This document shows, piece by piece, positions 41,863 through 50,655 of a stretch of DNA of 64,000 nt. The stretch is from Chroococcidiopsis sp. CCMEE 29. GTDB lineage: Bacteria > Cyanobacteriota > Cyanobacteriia > Cyanobacteriales > Chroococcidiopsidaceae. Below the pieces are notes generated by a model. It made no database searches. It was not told where the DNA came from and saw only the letters and a program-made list of their open reading frames with translations. Each line of letters starts with the position of its first letter. Positions within the stretch are counted from its first letter, which is position 1. The stretch is taken from the NCBI RefSeq assembly GCF_023558375.1, contig NZ_CP083761.1, positions 4,605,001 to 4,669,000 on the forward strand, given 5' to 3'. A program made the position numbers and the translations under genes.

Positions 41863-44109
41863 CTAGGGTACTTCAATCGGAATCAAACCATTCTCGGGCA
41901 AATATTCGCGAAAACTTCCTTCATCCGAAAGCATCAAAATTAGCCGTAGTGGAAAGTCAGGTGGAACCTGCAAATCTGCCCATGGTACCGCTACCTCCAA
42001 ACACCGTTCAAGCGCCACCTGAGCGCGACTGGCACGAGGATGCCATTGATAATTTTCTCCTGCCTCCTGAAACTGAATCGATTGAGTCAGTAAATTAATC
42101 TCCAGGTGGTGGTGAAACAGGTAATTAACCGGGGGTTGAGCGGGGAGATTATCTAAAGGAACCGGGCTATTGTGCATTGTCCGGTCGGGATAGAACCACA
42201 ATAAATTCAATTCTGGTGGCAAATCCCGGTCTAGCTGGATGCCGTGTTTGAAGTCCAGACGCAGATAAAAATTCAGGTGATCTACTCCGTACCAGAGACG
42301 CTGAATTGCACTACTCTGGTGCATCGTCCCCCGCGCCCCACCAACTTCTAAGCGTCCAGCTTTGTCCCAATCCTGTTCATCACCGAATCCATTAATCACT
42401 GGATGAATAAAGCTGTGCGGTCGGTGGTCAGATTGTGCCTCGTGGGCTTCTATTGGTTGGTGTAGGTGAGGGGGAATAGGTTCATTTAATGCCTGGTAGA
42501 TCCCACACAGATGTTCTCGAAATAATTGGTCAAAGATCGCATCCTGATTTGAGGAATGACCTTCGCCAAACCACCAAAACCAATCGGAACCCTCTGCAGC
42601 ATACAAAGCTTCCCAGACTTCAGGATTGTTTTCTTCCGTTGCCTCTGGATGATTTGCTAATGCCTGCCGCGCCTCTGTCAGCAGGTCCCAAGCGCGATTT
42701 TTAGCGGGATCGCCAATCCAGGTGGTAAAACTGCCATCAACCCAAGAACCGCTATGTAGCTGTTCCCCTGGAATAGTGGCTGTAGCTGGGAACTGATCGA
42801 GAAATTCAGAGACAGTTACAAGTTTTAGATGAGGATGATTGCTGAGCGTTTGATACAGGTTATCCAGAAAGGGCTTGCCATCTTGGGGATAAAATTCCCA
42901 GCAATTCTCACCATCAAGGGCAATGGTAACTAGCCAGGGGTGTTCGAGCGCAGTGCTGCCGCCTTGCCGATGTTTCAGAGTGTGGGCGATCGCTTCCAAA
43001 TGCCCCACCAAATCAGCTGCCGCCCGCTTGGGTGGCATCGATCCATAGGTGAAGCCAATCAAATCGGATAAGCGGTGGTCTCGAAACACAATTGCCAAAT
43101 CACCTGCTGGTGTCTCTAGGCGATAGGGACGGTACAGTAACTCCGGTTGCATCACATTACCAGCCCCATCCCGGTGGAAAAAGTGCTTTAGTGTCCACCC
43201 TAGCACCGCTTCATCTGAGCAAATCCAATTAAATCCCTGCTTGATAATGTAAGGTAAAATTTCAGGACTAACAGACTGTTCGGAAGGCCACAACCCACGC
43301 GGTTCCTGCCCGAATCTGTCTTCATACAAATCCCAAGCCTTTTGCAAGTGCCGGGGAATATCTTCAGCCCACTGGAACCGATGCTGTGGCAGAGCCATGT
43401 TTGGCACTGCTACTCGACCGGAATTCGTATCGGCTAGTAGCGGCAATATCGGGTGAGTATAGGGCGAGGTTGTTACCTCCAACTGCCCCGCTGTTTGCAT
43501 TTGCCGATGTTGGGGAATAATTCGGCTGATGATTTGTCGCTGTTTGGTATAAATTCGCTGGCGATCGCTTAAACTAAAACCCCGACCCTGCTTCAACCAC
43601 GCTTCGATTTCCGGGTCATCCCAAAACAGCGGATCGATCCAGGCTAGGTTATGCCAAGCTAACAAATCACTATAATCTTGCAGTTCCCAATTTTCTAGAC
43701 ACCAGGCTAGCCCCTTTTCCTGTCGTTGCTGGTACAACTCGGCATAGCGGGGATGAGGATCAATTAGCGTATGGTGGTTAGCATCAAAAAAGTGTTCCAA
43801 AATAAATTGATGCTGTTCTTGACCCAGCTGTTCTGTCGGTGTCAGGCTTACTGCCAAATAGGGATCAAAAGCCGTGCCAGCAATGTAATCTTCAAGTTGC
43901 AATATCAGAGACGGCACCAAGTTTACCGTTTGATGCAACTTGGGATAGCGCTCTAGTAGTAATACTAAATCCAAATAATCCTTTGTCCCATGTAGCCTTA
44001 CCCAAGGTAGACGATACTGACCAGGGGAAACAGAGATACCACTGTCACGACATTTGTACAGCGGTTGGTGCTGATGCCAGATGAAGGCGACGTATAAGGG
44101 ATGGGGCAT
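41863..44109 (-). CDS. GH57-family glycoside hydrolase / glucan-modifying enzyme
   Basis: 748 residues. Conserved region 1, FIWHQHQPLYK, lies near the N-terminus. Region 3, RGLWPSEQSVSPEIL, carries the candidate nucleophile glutamate (about 281), and VTIALDGENCWEFYPQDGK is typical of the amylopullulanase-like GH57 group. The C-terminal 200 residues (from about 545) are a beta-rich accessory domain. No signal peptide is present, so it acts on intracellular glucan, probably glycogen or maltodextrin. It might be an alpha-amylase, 4-alpha-glucanotransferase or branching enzyme; sequence reading does not separate these. Confidence 0.87.
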   Translation of the reverse strand: MPHPLYVAFIWHQHQPLYKCRDSGISVSPGQYRLPWVRLHGTKDYLDLVLLLERYPKLHQTVNLVPSLILQLEDYIAGTAFDPYLAVSLTPTEQLGQEQHQFILEHFFDANHHTLIDPHPRYAELYQQRQEKGLAWCLENWELQDYSDLLAWHNLAWIDPLFWDDPEIEAWLKQGRGFSLSDRQRIYTKQRQIISRIIPQHRQMQTAGQLEVTTSPYTHPILPLLADTNSGRVAVPNMALPQHRFQWAEDIPRHLQKAWDLYEDRFGQEPRGLWPSEQSVSPEILPYIIKQGFNWICSDEAVLGWTLKHFFHRDGAGNVMQPELLYRPYRLETPAGDLAIVFRDHRLSDLIGFTYGSMPPKRAAADLVGHLEAIAHTLKHRQGGSTALEHPWLVTIALDGENCWEFYPQDGKPFLDNLYQTLSNHPHLKLVTVSEFLDQFPATATIPGEQLHSGSWVDGSFTTWIGDPAKNRAWDLLTEARQALANHPEATEENNPEVWEALYAAEGSDWFWWFGEGHSSNQDAIFDQLFREHLCGIYQALNEPIPPHLHQPIEAHEAQSDHRPHSFIHPVINGFGDEQDWDKAGRLEVGGARGTMHQSSAIQRLWYGVDHLNFYLRLDFKHGIQLDRDLPPELNLLWFYPDRTMHNSPVPLDNLPAQPPVNYLFHHHLEINLLTQSIQFQEAGENYQWHPRASRAQVALERCLEVAVPWADLQVPPDFPLRLILMLSDEGSFREYLPENGLIPIEVP

Positions 44110-44290
44110 AGGCGATGGATTAGGGGCTAGGGGTTAGTGGTTAGGGGTCAGGGGGAGCAGGGGAAAGGATGAAGGCTAAAGGCTGAAGGCTGAACAAGCA
44201 GGGGAGGCAGGGGAAGCAGGGGGAGCAGGGAAGATTATATTTATCCTTCATCCTTCATACTTCATCCTTCATACTTTTGTCGCCCCTCGC
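44110..44290. repeat. mixed low-complexity tract between GH57 and nfu genes
   Basis: Contains GGTTAGGGG-like units (44123-44150), AAGGCTGAAGG repeats (44170-44193), GGCAGGGGAAGC units (44203-44231) and TCCTTCATACTTCATCC repeats (44245-44275). The whole gap is repeat sequence, with no promoter recognisable inside it. Confidence 0.65.
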
Positions 44291-44292
44291 CC

Positions 44293-44523
44293 CTAGACAA
44301 CTTGCTCGACTTCGGCAATTTCAGGAATCATTTCCCGCAGTCGGCGCTCAATGCCCATTCTTAAAGTCATTGTTGAACTAGGGCAAGAACCACAGGCTCC
44401 CTGAAGACGCAGCTTTACAATCGGACCGTCTAGTTCAACCAATTCTACGTTGCCTCCATCGGACATCAGGTAAGGGCGCATTTCATCCAAAACGGTTTCT
44501 ACATTATCGGTTGTGAGTTCCAT
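44293..44523 (-). CDS. NifU C-terminal-domain Fe-S scaffold protein
   Basis: 76 residues, the full length of the stand-alone Nfu domain: [20 protein letters not shown], then [20 protein letters not shown] with the CxxC that holds the cluster, and [18 protein letters not shown]. In cyanobacteria such proteins (NfuA-type) transfer [4Fe-4S] clusters to photosystem I and other targets, and are usually essential. The ATG at 44521-44523 is followed directly by the fold. It is a small core gene with the DUF3386 gene 101 bp upstream. Confidence 0.93.
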   Translation of the reverse strand: MELTTDNVETVLDEMRPYLMSDGGNVELVELDGPIVKLRLQGACGSCPSSTMTLRMGIERRLREMIPEIAEVEQVV

Positions 44524-44624
44524 CTTTTAATACCTCTTTCACCTTGCAAAATCTTTATTTCAAGGGCAGCTAAGTCCATCCTAGATCTAATTGCTGCTCA
44601 CCAAGAGCTGAGAAAGACTTCTGC

Positions 44625-45275
44625 CTAAACAGCCACTGGTTCTAGTAGCTTTATGTTCGAGAAGTTGAATTCAGTTGTGGTTCGTTCCTCTTGAGCGTAC
44701 GAGTGAACAACCTGCTTAGTCATTACATAATAGTCGCCAACTTTCTCGTAAGTTTCCTCAAATTTTAGGACTTGAGTGACTTCATTCGTCTGCGGATTAC
44801 GGAAGACAGCATCGTAGCGCGTCGCCACATAGCCCTCGCCAGTGTCTAAACTTTCCTGGGTATCAATTACGAAAGCCATCCGACCCATCACTCGGCTAAC
44901 TTGGCAAATTTCGGTTCCCCGGATCTTGTAATTAGATCCCATTGCGTCACCTTTCACCAGGATTTCCACCGCGTCGGTTTTGTCCCTGTTGCCCAAGTTA
45001 AACTCACTCTTCCCGTGAGACTGCTCAAAGGACGATCGCTTGCGGTGAGTGATCACATCCCGCAACTGAGTATAAACGCTCTCTTGGACTTGTTCGTCTT
45101 CTATTCCTGTGACTTCCACACTCAGATCGCGGTTAATGCAAACTTTGCCAGTGTAGACTTCATTTCCCTGCTTCAGTTGCACATCCGCACTGTAGCCGGG
45201 AAAGTTCTTATCCCAGGTGTAACGATTTTCGTAAGCCGCTCGGAATAACTCGCGAGCACTCGTTTGCTCTGTCAT
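44625..45275 (-). CDS. DUF3386 family protein
   Basis: 216 residues, no membrane span or signal peptide. ELFRAAYENRYTWDKNFPGY and the repeated beta-strand pattern ending FEETYEKVGDYYVMTKQVVH match the cyanobacteria-specific DUF3386 family, which has no known function. The fold looks like an antiparallel beta barrel similar to lipocalin-like or CpeT-like proteins, but this is a guess. It is upstream of nfu in the same orientation, and telomere-like GGGGTTA repeats lie 45 bp beyond its start. Confidence 0.8.
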   Translation of the reverse strand: MTEQTSARELFRAAYENRYTWDKNFPGYSADVQLKQGNEVYTGKVCINRDLSVEVTGIEDEQVQESVYTQLRDVITHRKRSSFEQSHGKSEFNLGNRDKTDAVEILVKGDAMGSNYKIRGTEICQVSRVMGRMAFVIDTQESLDTGEGYVATRYDAVFRNPQTNEVTQVLKFEETYEKVGDYYVMTKQVVHSYAQEERTTTEFNFSNIKLLEPVAV

Positions 45276-45320
45276 AGAACCAATGTGACTTGAACTTTTT
45301 ACAGTTTAGTCTATAGGTGA

Positions 45321-45352
45321 GGGGTTAGGGGTTAGGGGTTAGGGGTTAGGGG
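45321..45352 (+). repeat. telomere-like GGGGTTA tandem repeat
   Basis: Four perfect GGGGTTA heptamers followed by a fifth GGGG. Five G-runs of four bases could form a stable G-quadruplex on the plus strand. It lies in the gap between the sensor-kinase stop and the DUF3386 start, so it would be in the template strand of the upstream leader. Confidence 0.85.
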
Positions 45353-45362
45353 TGACTGATTA

Positions 45363-47147
45363 CTAGATCCAAGAATCTTCGGTTGGGGATAAAACAATTA
45401 CTGGTTCTTGATATAGTGGCACGGTGAACGTGACTGTTGAACCGAGTCCTTCGCCCATGCTGTAAAAATTCACTGCACCCCCCATTGCTTCTACCAGCTT
45501 CTGAGAGATTGTTAGTCCTAATCCAGTGCCACCGTACTGGCGTGTACGGGAGCCATCCACTTGGCTGAACGATTGAAACAGTTTGTCTTGTTTTTCCAGT
45601 GAGACTCCAATACCTGTGTCTGCTACGCGAACTTTCACCATCCCAGGCAGTTCCTGGTTTTGAAAGACAACCTTTTTACGAACTACATCAGCGCTGATGG
45701 TGACACCACCTTCATGGGTGAATTTAATTGCGTTGCCAACTAAGTTCAGCATCACTTGTAGCAGTCGTTGGTAATTGCCATGCACAATGATTTCATCCGG
45801 GGTAGCAGGCAGTTGAATCTGCAAGCTCAAATTTTTCTGCTCTGCTTGGGTTCTGGTAAAGTCTTCTACATCGTGGAATAGCTCATCCAGCTTCACGGGA
45901 ACCAGTTCTAGCTCCATTTTGCCTGCTTCGATCTTGGCAATGTCCAAAATGTCATTGATGATGTTGAGCAGGTGTAGTGCTGAGCGGTAAGCCTCTTGGA
46001 TAAATTCTTGCTGCTCCTCGGGGTCGTCTGCCATACCCTCTAGGATTAGCTTCAGAAAACCCAGCATCCCGTTGAGGGGAGTACGGAGTTCGTGGGAGGT
46101 ATTTGCTAAAAACTCGCTTTTGAGGCGGGAGGCTTCTTCAGCTTGTTGGCGAGCTTCTTCCAGTTGTTTGTAAAGGGTAGCATGGGCGATCGCTGTCCCA
46201 ACTTGATCCCCTAACTCTCGCACTAGTTCTATTTCATCCGCTGTCCACTGGCGCAGGCGAGGTTCCTTTGGTGCTGAGTCGTTGCTGATTGGCTTTTGAC
46301 CGCCGCGTTCACAATGCTGAAGGCTAATCAGTCCATTCGGTTTGTCTTGATAGGAAGTAGCAACCAACAACATCGACTGCTGAAAGTTAGGATGTTCTTT
46401 TTGCTCAAATACAATCGGTTCCAGCGTCTGTAGTGCCTGAAAAAAGCCAGATTCATTGACAACATCAATTTCCATCCCTAACATTGAGCGCACAGGCATC
46501 TGACGATACTCAGCTACCACTTGTAACTGTAAATGCTCCGGTTTGTAGGAACAGATGATAGAGTGGCTTACATTCAAAGCTGCTCCCAAACTATCAACCG
46601 TTTGCTGCCAAATGGTACTTAAATCGAGCGTGCGGTGGATATTTCGAGAAATTTGGCTTAGCAGTTTCTTCGAGTCAATTGAATTAATTGTCCTAGACTT
46701 GATGGCAATTTCTTCCTCGAAGCTGGCTAACTCCCCTAAGGCTGCCTCAACTAGCCGTCCCATTACCAATACCGTGGTGGCATTACCCGTTGATGGTAGA
46801 ATTGGAGTAATGACTAGCTCAAACCCAAAAAACTTCTGCTCATAACAGAATACACATTGGCATCGCTCAGGAACGAGACTTTCAAGAATCCGTTGCACGC
46901 GCTCTAAATAGGCAGATGACTCTACCGGACCAAACGTCTGATTCAGCGAGTGTCCCACTATTTCCTCAGGCTTCAACCCTAAGCATTTAGCCTTCTGCCA
47001 GTAAAACGATAGGTAGCAACCTGCTGCGTCCTGCGTAAAGACTAACTCTGCTCCTAACCCTAGCATTAAGCCAGAAGAATGATTGTCAACTAACTCTAGG
47101 TTAGAGGACAAAGAAAGCGGCATTTGTGAACTAATATCAACACTCAT
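45363..47147 (-). CDS. PAS-GAF sensor histidine kinase
   Basis: 594 residues. A PAS-like domain (about 25-135; DAAGCYLSFYWQKAKCLGLK) is followed by a GAF domain (about 165-325; ISRNIHRTLDLSTIWQQTVD, then LGDQVGTAIAHATLYKQLEE). A short coiled coil leads to HisKA with FLANTSHELRTPLNGMLGF (phospho-accepting His). The ATPase has N box LNLVGNAIKFTHEGG, G1 VADTGIGVSLEKQDK and G2 GGTGLGLTIS. No membrane span and no receiver domain, so it is a soluble kinase. The GAF domain lacks the Cys of a bilin-binding site that I could recognise. No response regulator is adjacent. Confidence 0.92.
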   Translation of the reverse strand: MSVDISSQMPLSLSSNLELVDNHSSGLMLGLGAELVFTQDAAGCYLSFYWQKAKCLGLKPEEIVGHSLNQTFGPVESSAYLERVQRILESLVPERCQCVFCYEQKFFGFELVITPILPSTGNATTVLVMGRLVEAALGELASFEEEIAIKSRTINSIDSKKLLSQISRNIHRTLDLSTIWQQTVDSLGAALNVSHSIICSYKPEHLQLQVVAEYRQMPVRSMLGMEIDVVNESGFFQALQTLEPIVFEQKEHPNFQQSMLLVATSYQDKPNGLISLQHCERGGQKPISNDSAPKEPRLRQWTADEIELVRELGDQVGTAIAHATLYKQLEEARQQAEEASRLKSEFLANTSHELRTPLNGMLGFLKLILEGMADDPEEQQEFIQEAYRSALHLLNIINDILDIAKIEAGKMELELVPVKLDELFHDVEDFTRTQAEQKNLSLQIQLPATPDEIIVHGNYQRLLQVMLNLVGNAIKFTHEGGVTISADVVRKKVVFQNQELPGMVKVRVADTGIGVSLEKQDKLFQSFSQVDGSRTRQYGGTGLGLTISQKLVEAMGGAVNFYSMGEGLGSTVTFTVPLYQEPVIVLSPTEDSWI

Positions 47148-47349
47148 TACTCACGTTATAGGCAAACGGCAAGTGAGACATCTGTACTCACAGCTGCTTC
47201 GAGTTTGGCACAAAATCTAACGATTTAGAGCTTTTTGTTCTTTACTTTTTAATTTTTCCCTGTAACCTTCCTTCACACCTCTGCTATATGAGCCTAAAAT
47301 TAGCACTTAACTCGCCATAATCCGGTTAATGCCTAGTTTTTAGAATTGT

Positions 47350-47580
47350 TCAGTCGTTCCATTCACCACGAGGCGGTACAGGCGTGCGATAGAGATTGCG
47401 GGTTAGTTCATCATCCCGTTGCGTTTCACCTCGAAGCCACTGCCGCAGCGCAACTTCAATTATTTTATTGGGATCGCTCGTTAAGTGCTGGATTTGATCT
47501 AATAATTCTGCATCCAGGTGAATGGAAATTTCTACTTTGTCAGCGTAAGCATCTGACGAATCGAGAATGTTGTCTTTCAT
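47350..47580 (-). CDS. ribbon-helix-helix antitoxin-like protein
   Basis: 76 residues from the ATG at 47578-47580. A longer frame to 47700 adds a basic, improbable N-terminus. KVEISIHLDAELLDQIQHLT, followed by PNKIIEVALRQWLRGE, gives the strand-helix-helix of a CopG/CcdA-type fold. The C-terminal tail RNLYRTPVPPRGEWND resembles the toxin-neutralising extensions of antitoxins. No toxin gene lies on either side, so it may be an orphan or a free-standing regulator. It is upstream of the kinase gene on the same strand and divergent from lepA. Confidence 0.65.
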   Translation of the reverse strand: MKDNILDSSDAYADKVEISIHLDAELLDQIQHLTSDPNKIIEVALRQWLRGETQRDDELTRNLYRTPVPPRGEWND

Positions 47581-47958
47581 AAGCAATAAACACGATTTTG
47601 TTGCAAGGAGCGTCCTGCCAGTGAGCTGGAACCTGTTTGTTATCTTAATTGACCGGCAATTTTGGCGGCGTTTGGGTAAGAGGCTGCGCCTACTAAGCAC
47701 TATTGTAAGCTCCTAGGTGAGCAATGCTAAAAGCTAGACAGATTAACTTTTAGTCTTTAGCTAGCAAAGTCTGCCTAAGATTAAGCTGTTATGCATTTAA
47801 ACTGCATTGTATTGGCAACAGAGGGAGAAGGGGAAGCAAATGCCTTATCGGATTCAGGTAGTGGTTTGAAGCTAGTGGCAGCGACTTCACTCAGAAAGCA
47901 TTAAAATGCGTTAAGTATACAGATACCTTAACTTTGCTTGCTGCTAAACCTAAAGAAT

Positions 47959-49770
47959 ATGACTGACGTTCCCGTCTCTCGCATTCGCAATTTTTCTATT
48001 ATAGCTCACATCGATCATGGGAAATCTACCCTCGCAGACCGCCTATTGCAAACCACTGGTACAGTGGATCAGCGGCAGATGAAGGAACAGTTTCTCGACA
48101 ACATGGATTTAGAACGGGAGCGCGGCATCACAATTAAGCTGCAAGCGGCTCGGATGAATTATTCGGCAAAGGATGGTCAGCAGTACGTTCTGAATTTAAT
48201 TGATACGCCAGGACACGTAGATTTTTCCTACGAAGTGTCGCGATCGCTAGCCGCTTGTGAAGGCGCTTTGTTGGTCGTAGACGCATCCCAAGGTGTAGAG
48301 GCACAAACCCTAGCAAATGTTTACTTAGCCCTAGAGCATAATCTGGAAATTATTCCAGTGCTGAATAAAATTGACCTACCAGGGGCAGAACCAGAACGGG
48401 TGATCGGGGAAATAGAGGAAATTATTGGACTTGATTGCAGCGGTGCAATTCTCGCCTCTGCAAAAGAAGGAATTGGCATCGATCAGATCCTAGAAGCGAT
48501 CGTGCAGCGAGTCCCGCCGCCTCAAGACACAGTAGATCAGCCTTTACGAGCGTTGATTTTTGATAGCTACTACGACAGCTACCGAGGAGTGATTGTTTAT
48601 TTCCGAGTGATGGATGGCACTCTTAAAAAGGGCGATCGCATCCGGCTGATGGCATCTGGCAAAGAATACGAAATTGATGAATTAGGTGTTCTCTCTCCTA
48701 CCCAAAAACAGGTTGCAGAACTCCACGCTGGGGAAGTCGGCTACCTAGCGGCGGCGATTAAGGCAGTAGCAGATGCACGAGTGGGAGACACGATTACCCT
48801 AGCCCCTAAACCAGCTGCTGTACCGTTGCCTGGTTACACAGAAGCTAAGCCAATGGTTTTTTGCGGCATGTTTCCCATTGATGCCGATCAGTTTGAAGAT
48901 TTACGGGATGCTCTGGAAAAGCTGAAGCTTAATGATGCGGCGCTGCACTATGAACCAGAAACATCAAGTGCGATGGGATTCGGCTTCCGTTGTGGGTTCT
49001 TAGGTTTACTGCACATGGAAATTGTGCAAGAGCGCTTAGAGCGCGAATACGACCTAGATTTGATTATCACCGCTCCCTCTGTAGTTTACCGAGTGACCCC
49101 TAACAAAGGTGAGGATCTGTACATCGATAATCCTAGTAAATTACCGCCTCCGAATGAACGGGAAAAAATTGAAGAGCCTTATGTTCAAGTAGACATGATT
49201 ACGCCGGAAACTTATGTCGGCACGCTGATGGAGTTGTGCCAAAATCGGCGCGGGATCTTCAAGGATATGAAGTATCTGACTCAGGGACGGACAACGCTGA
49301 CATATGAGTTACCGTTGGCGGAAGTTGTAACTGACTTTTTCGACCAGATGAAGTCCAGATCGCGTGGCTACGCTAGCATGGAATATCACATGATTGGCTA
49401 CCGCGAGAATCCCCTAGTACGGTTGGATCTTTTGATTAATGGCGACCCGGTTGATTCCCTGGCGATGATTGTCCATCGCGATAAAGCTTACAACGTAGGG
49501 CGAGCGATGGCGGAAAAACTCAAGGAATTAATTCCACGCCATCAATTTAAAGTCCCAATTCAGGCAGCGATCGGTAGTAAGGTTATTGCTAGCGAACACA
49601 TTCCGGCGTTACGGAAAGACGTGTTAGCTAAATGCTATGGAGGAGACATTAGCCGCAAGAAAAAACTGCTCCAAAAGCAGGCGAAAGGTAAAAAGCGGAT
49701 GAAATCTGTGGGTACAGTGGATGTGCCGCAAGAGGCGTTTATGGCAGTACTGCGTCTGGAGCAAGAGTAA
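47959..49770 (+). CDS. lepA: elongation factor 4 (LepA)
   Basis: 603 residues from the ATG at 47959, the normal length; a longer frame from 47938 adds seven residues. G1 is [17 protein letters not shown], the switch region has [15 protein letters not shown]3 is [16 protein letters not shown] and G4 is [11 protein letters not shown]. The LepA-specific C-terminal domain is seen in [18 protein letters not shown] and [18 protein letters not shown]4 is a ribosomal GTPase that remodels stalled or mis-translocated ribosomes under ionic stress. It is followed 29 bp later by a nuclease-like gene. Confidence 0.97.
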   Translation: MTDVPVSRIRNFSIIAHIDHGKSTLADRLLQTTGTVDQRQMKEQFLDNMDLERERGITIKLQAARMNYSAKDGQQYVLNLIDTPGHVDFSYEVSRSLAACEGALLVVDASQGVEAQTLANVYLALEHNLEIIPVLNKIDLPGAEPERVIGEIEEIIGLDCSGAILASAKEGIGIDQILEAIVQRVPPPQDTVDQPLRALIFDSYYDSYRGVIVYFRVMDGTLKKGDRIRLMASGKEYEIDELGVLSPTQKQVAELHAGEVGYLAAAIKAVADARVGDTITLAPKPAAVPLPGYTEAKPMVFCGMFPIDADQFEDLRDALEKLKLNDAALHYEPETSSAMGFGFRCGFLGLLHMEIVQERLEREYDLDLIITAPSVVYRVTPNKGEDLYIDNPSKLPPPNEREKIEEPYVQVDMITPETYVGTLMELCQNRRGIFKDMKYLTQGRTTLTYELPLAEVVTDFFDQMKSRSRGYASMEYHMIGYRENPLVRLDLLINGDPVDSLAMIVHRDKAYNVGRAMAEKLKELIPRHQFKVPIQAAIGSKVIASEHIPALRKDVLAKCYGGDISRKKKLLQKQAKGKKRMKSVGTVDVPQEAFMAVLRLEQE

Positions 49771-49799
49771 AATTGCTGGTAGTTCAAGGCTCTATTAAT

Positions 49800-50429
49800 A
49801 TGGCTCAAGTCATCCAAGCGCAAAACATTAACCTGATTGACTTAAAAGAAAAATTCGGTTTAAAACTGAGTGATGAGCGCCAATTTTTTACTGAATGGTT
49901 AGAGCACTTGCCTGAGATTGCAGACTTGGAAAAGCAATACTTAGACCGGGTAAAAGTAAATTATCTCAATTTAGTTGAGCACCGCCCTATTTCAGAAGAA
50001 ATGGTCAAAATGGTGGTGTTATCTCCGTTACTTGATTTAGCAGGTTTTTATCGTCCTCCGTTTTATGTTGAAACAGAAACATCTGTGGAAATCTCTGCTG
50101 AGGATGAGGGAGAAATTGTAAAAGGTAAAATCGATGTGCTGGTTTTAAACCAACAGTTTTGGTTACTGGTAATTGAGTCTAAACAAGCTGGCTTTTCCTT
50201 AATAACAGCCATACCGCAAGCACTCGCTTATATGCTGAGCAATCCCGATCTTGAGCACCCTATTTTTGGATTAGTAACAAATGGTAGTAATTTTATTTTT
50301 CTTAAACTGATTAAACAAGATACGCCCTACTATGATTTATCTGACGAGTTCACGCTGTTGAAGCGAGAGAATGAACTTTATCGTATCCTTAGGATATTAA
50401 AAAACATCGGTCAAGTTTTGAAACAATAA
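49800..50429 (+). CDS. PD-(D/E)XK nuclease-like protein, HsdR N-terminal type
   Basis: 209 residues from the ATG at 49800. KGKIDVLVLNQQFWLLVIES followed by K gives the D-X(n)-E-X-K core of the PD-(D/E)XK fold. AIPQALAYMLSNPDLEHPIFG and LVTNGSNFIFLKL fit the N-terminal nuclease domain of type I restriction R subunits. It has no helicase domain, and stand-alone proteins of this kind are common in cyanobacteria. DNA cleavage is not demonstrated for them. It follows lepA closely and precedes a cysteine-desulfurase remnant. Confidence 0.7.
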   Translation: MAQVIQAQNINLIDLKEKFGLKLSDERQFFTEWLEHLPEIADLEKQYLDRVKVNYLNLVEHRPISEEMVKMVVLSPLLDLAGFYRPPFYVETETSVEISAEDEGEIVKGKIDVLVLNQQFWLLVIESKQAGFSLITAIPQALAYMLSNPDLEHPIFGLVTNGSNFIFLKLIKQDTPYYDLSDEFTLLKRENELYRILRILKNIGQVLKQ

Positions 50430-50431
50430 CT

Positions 50432-50497
50432 ATGTCTTGCCGCCCAATTTATCTAGACTGCCACACCACAACACCTCTGATAGCCAATGTAGATTGA
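50432..50497 (+). pseudogene. 5' remnant of a cysteine desulfurase gene
   Basis: ATG at 50432 begins MSCRPIYLDCHTTTPLIAN and stops at codon 22. The sequence equals the N-terminus of IscS/NifS-type enzymes (family consensus RPIYLDxxATTP). Nothing of the pyridoxal-phosphate domain follows before htpG. A once full-length gene has been reduced to its first 20 codons. Confidence 0.55.
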
Positions 50498-50655
50498 CTC
50501 AAACATTCTACAACCGGGTGAGGAATCTCGGCTATACCAGGTAGGGCAAACCGAATTGCAGCTGCGGGGAATCTCGCCGATAAATAAAAGAGCGATCACC
50601 TCAGATCAGCCTTTAAGATCCTGATTAAGAAAGTTGTCAACAAACATCAATCATT

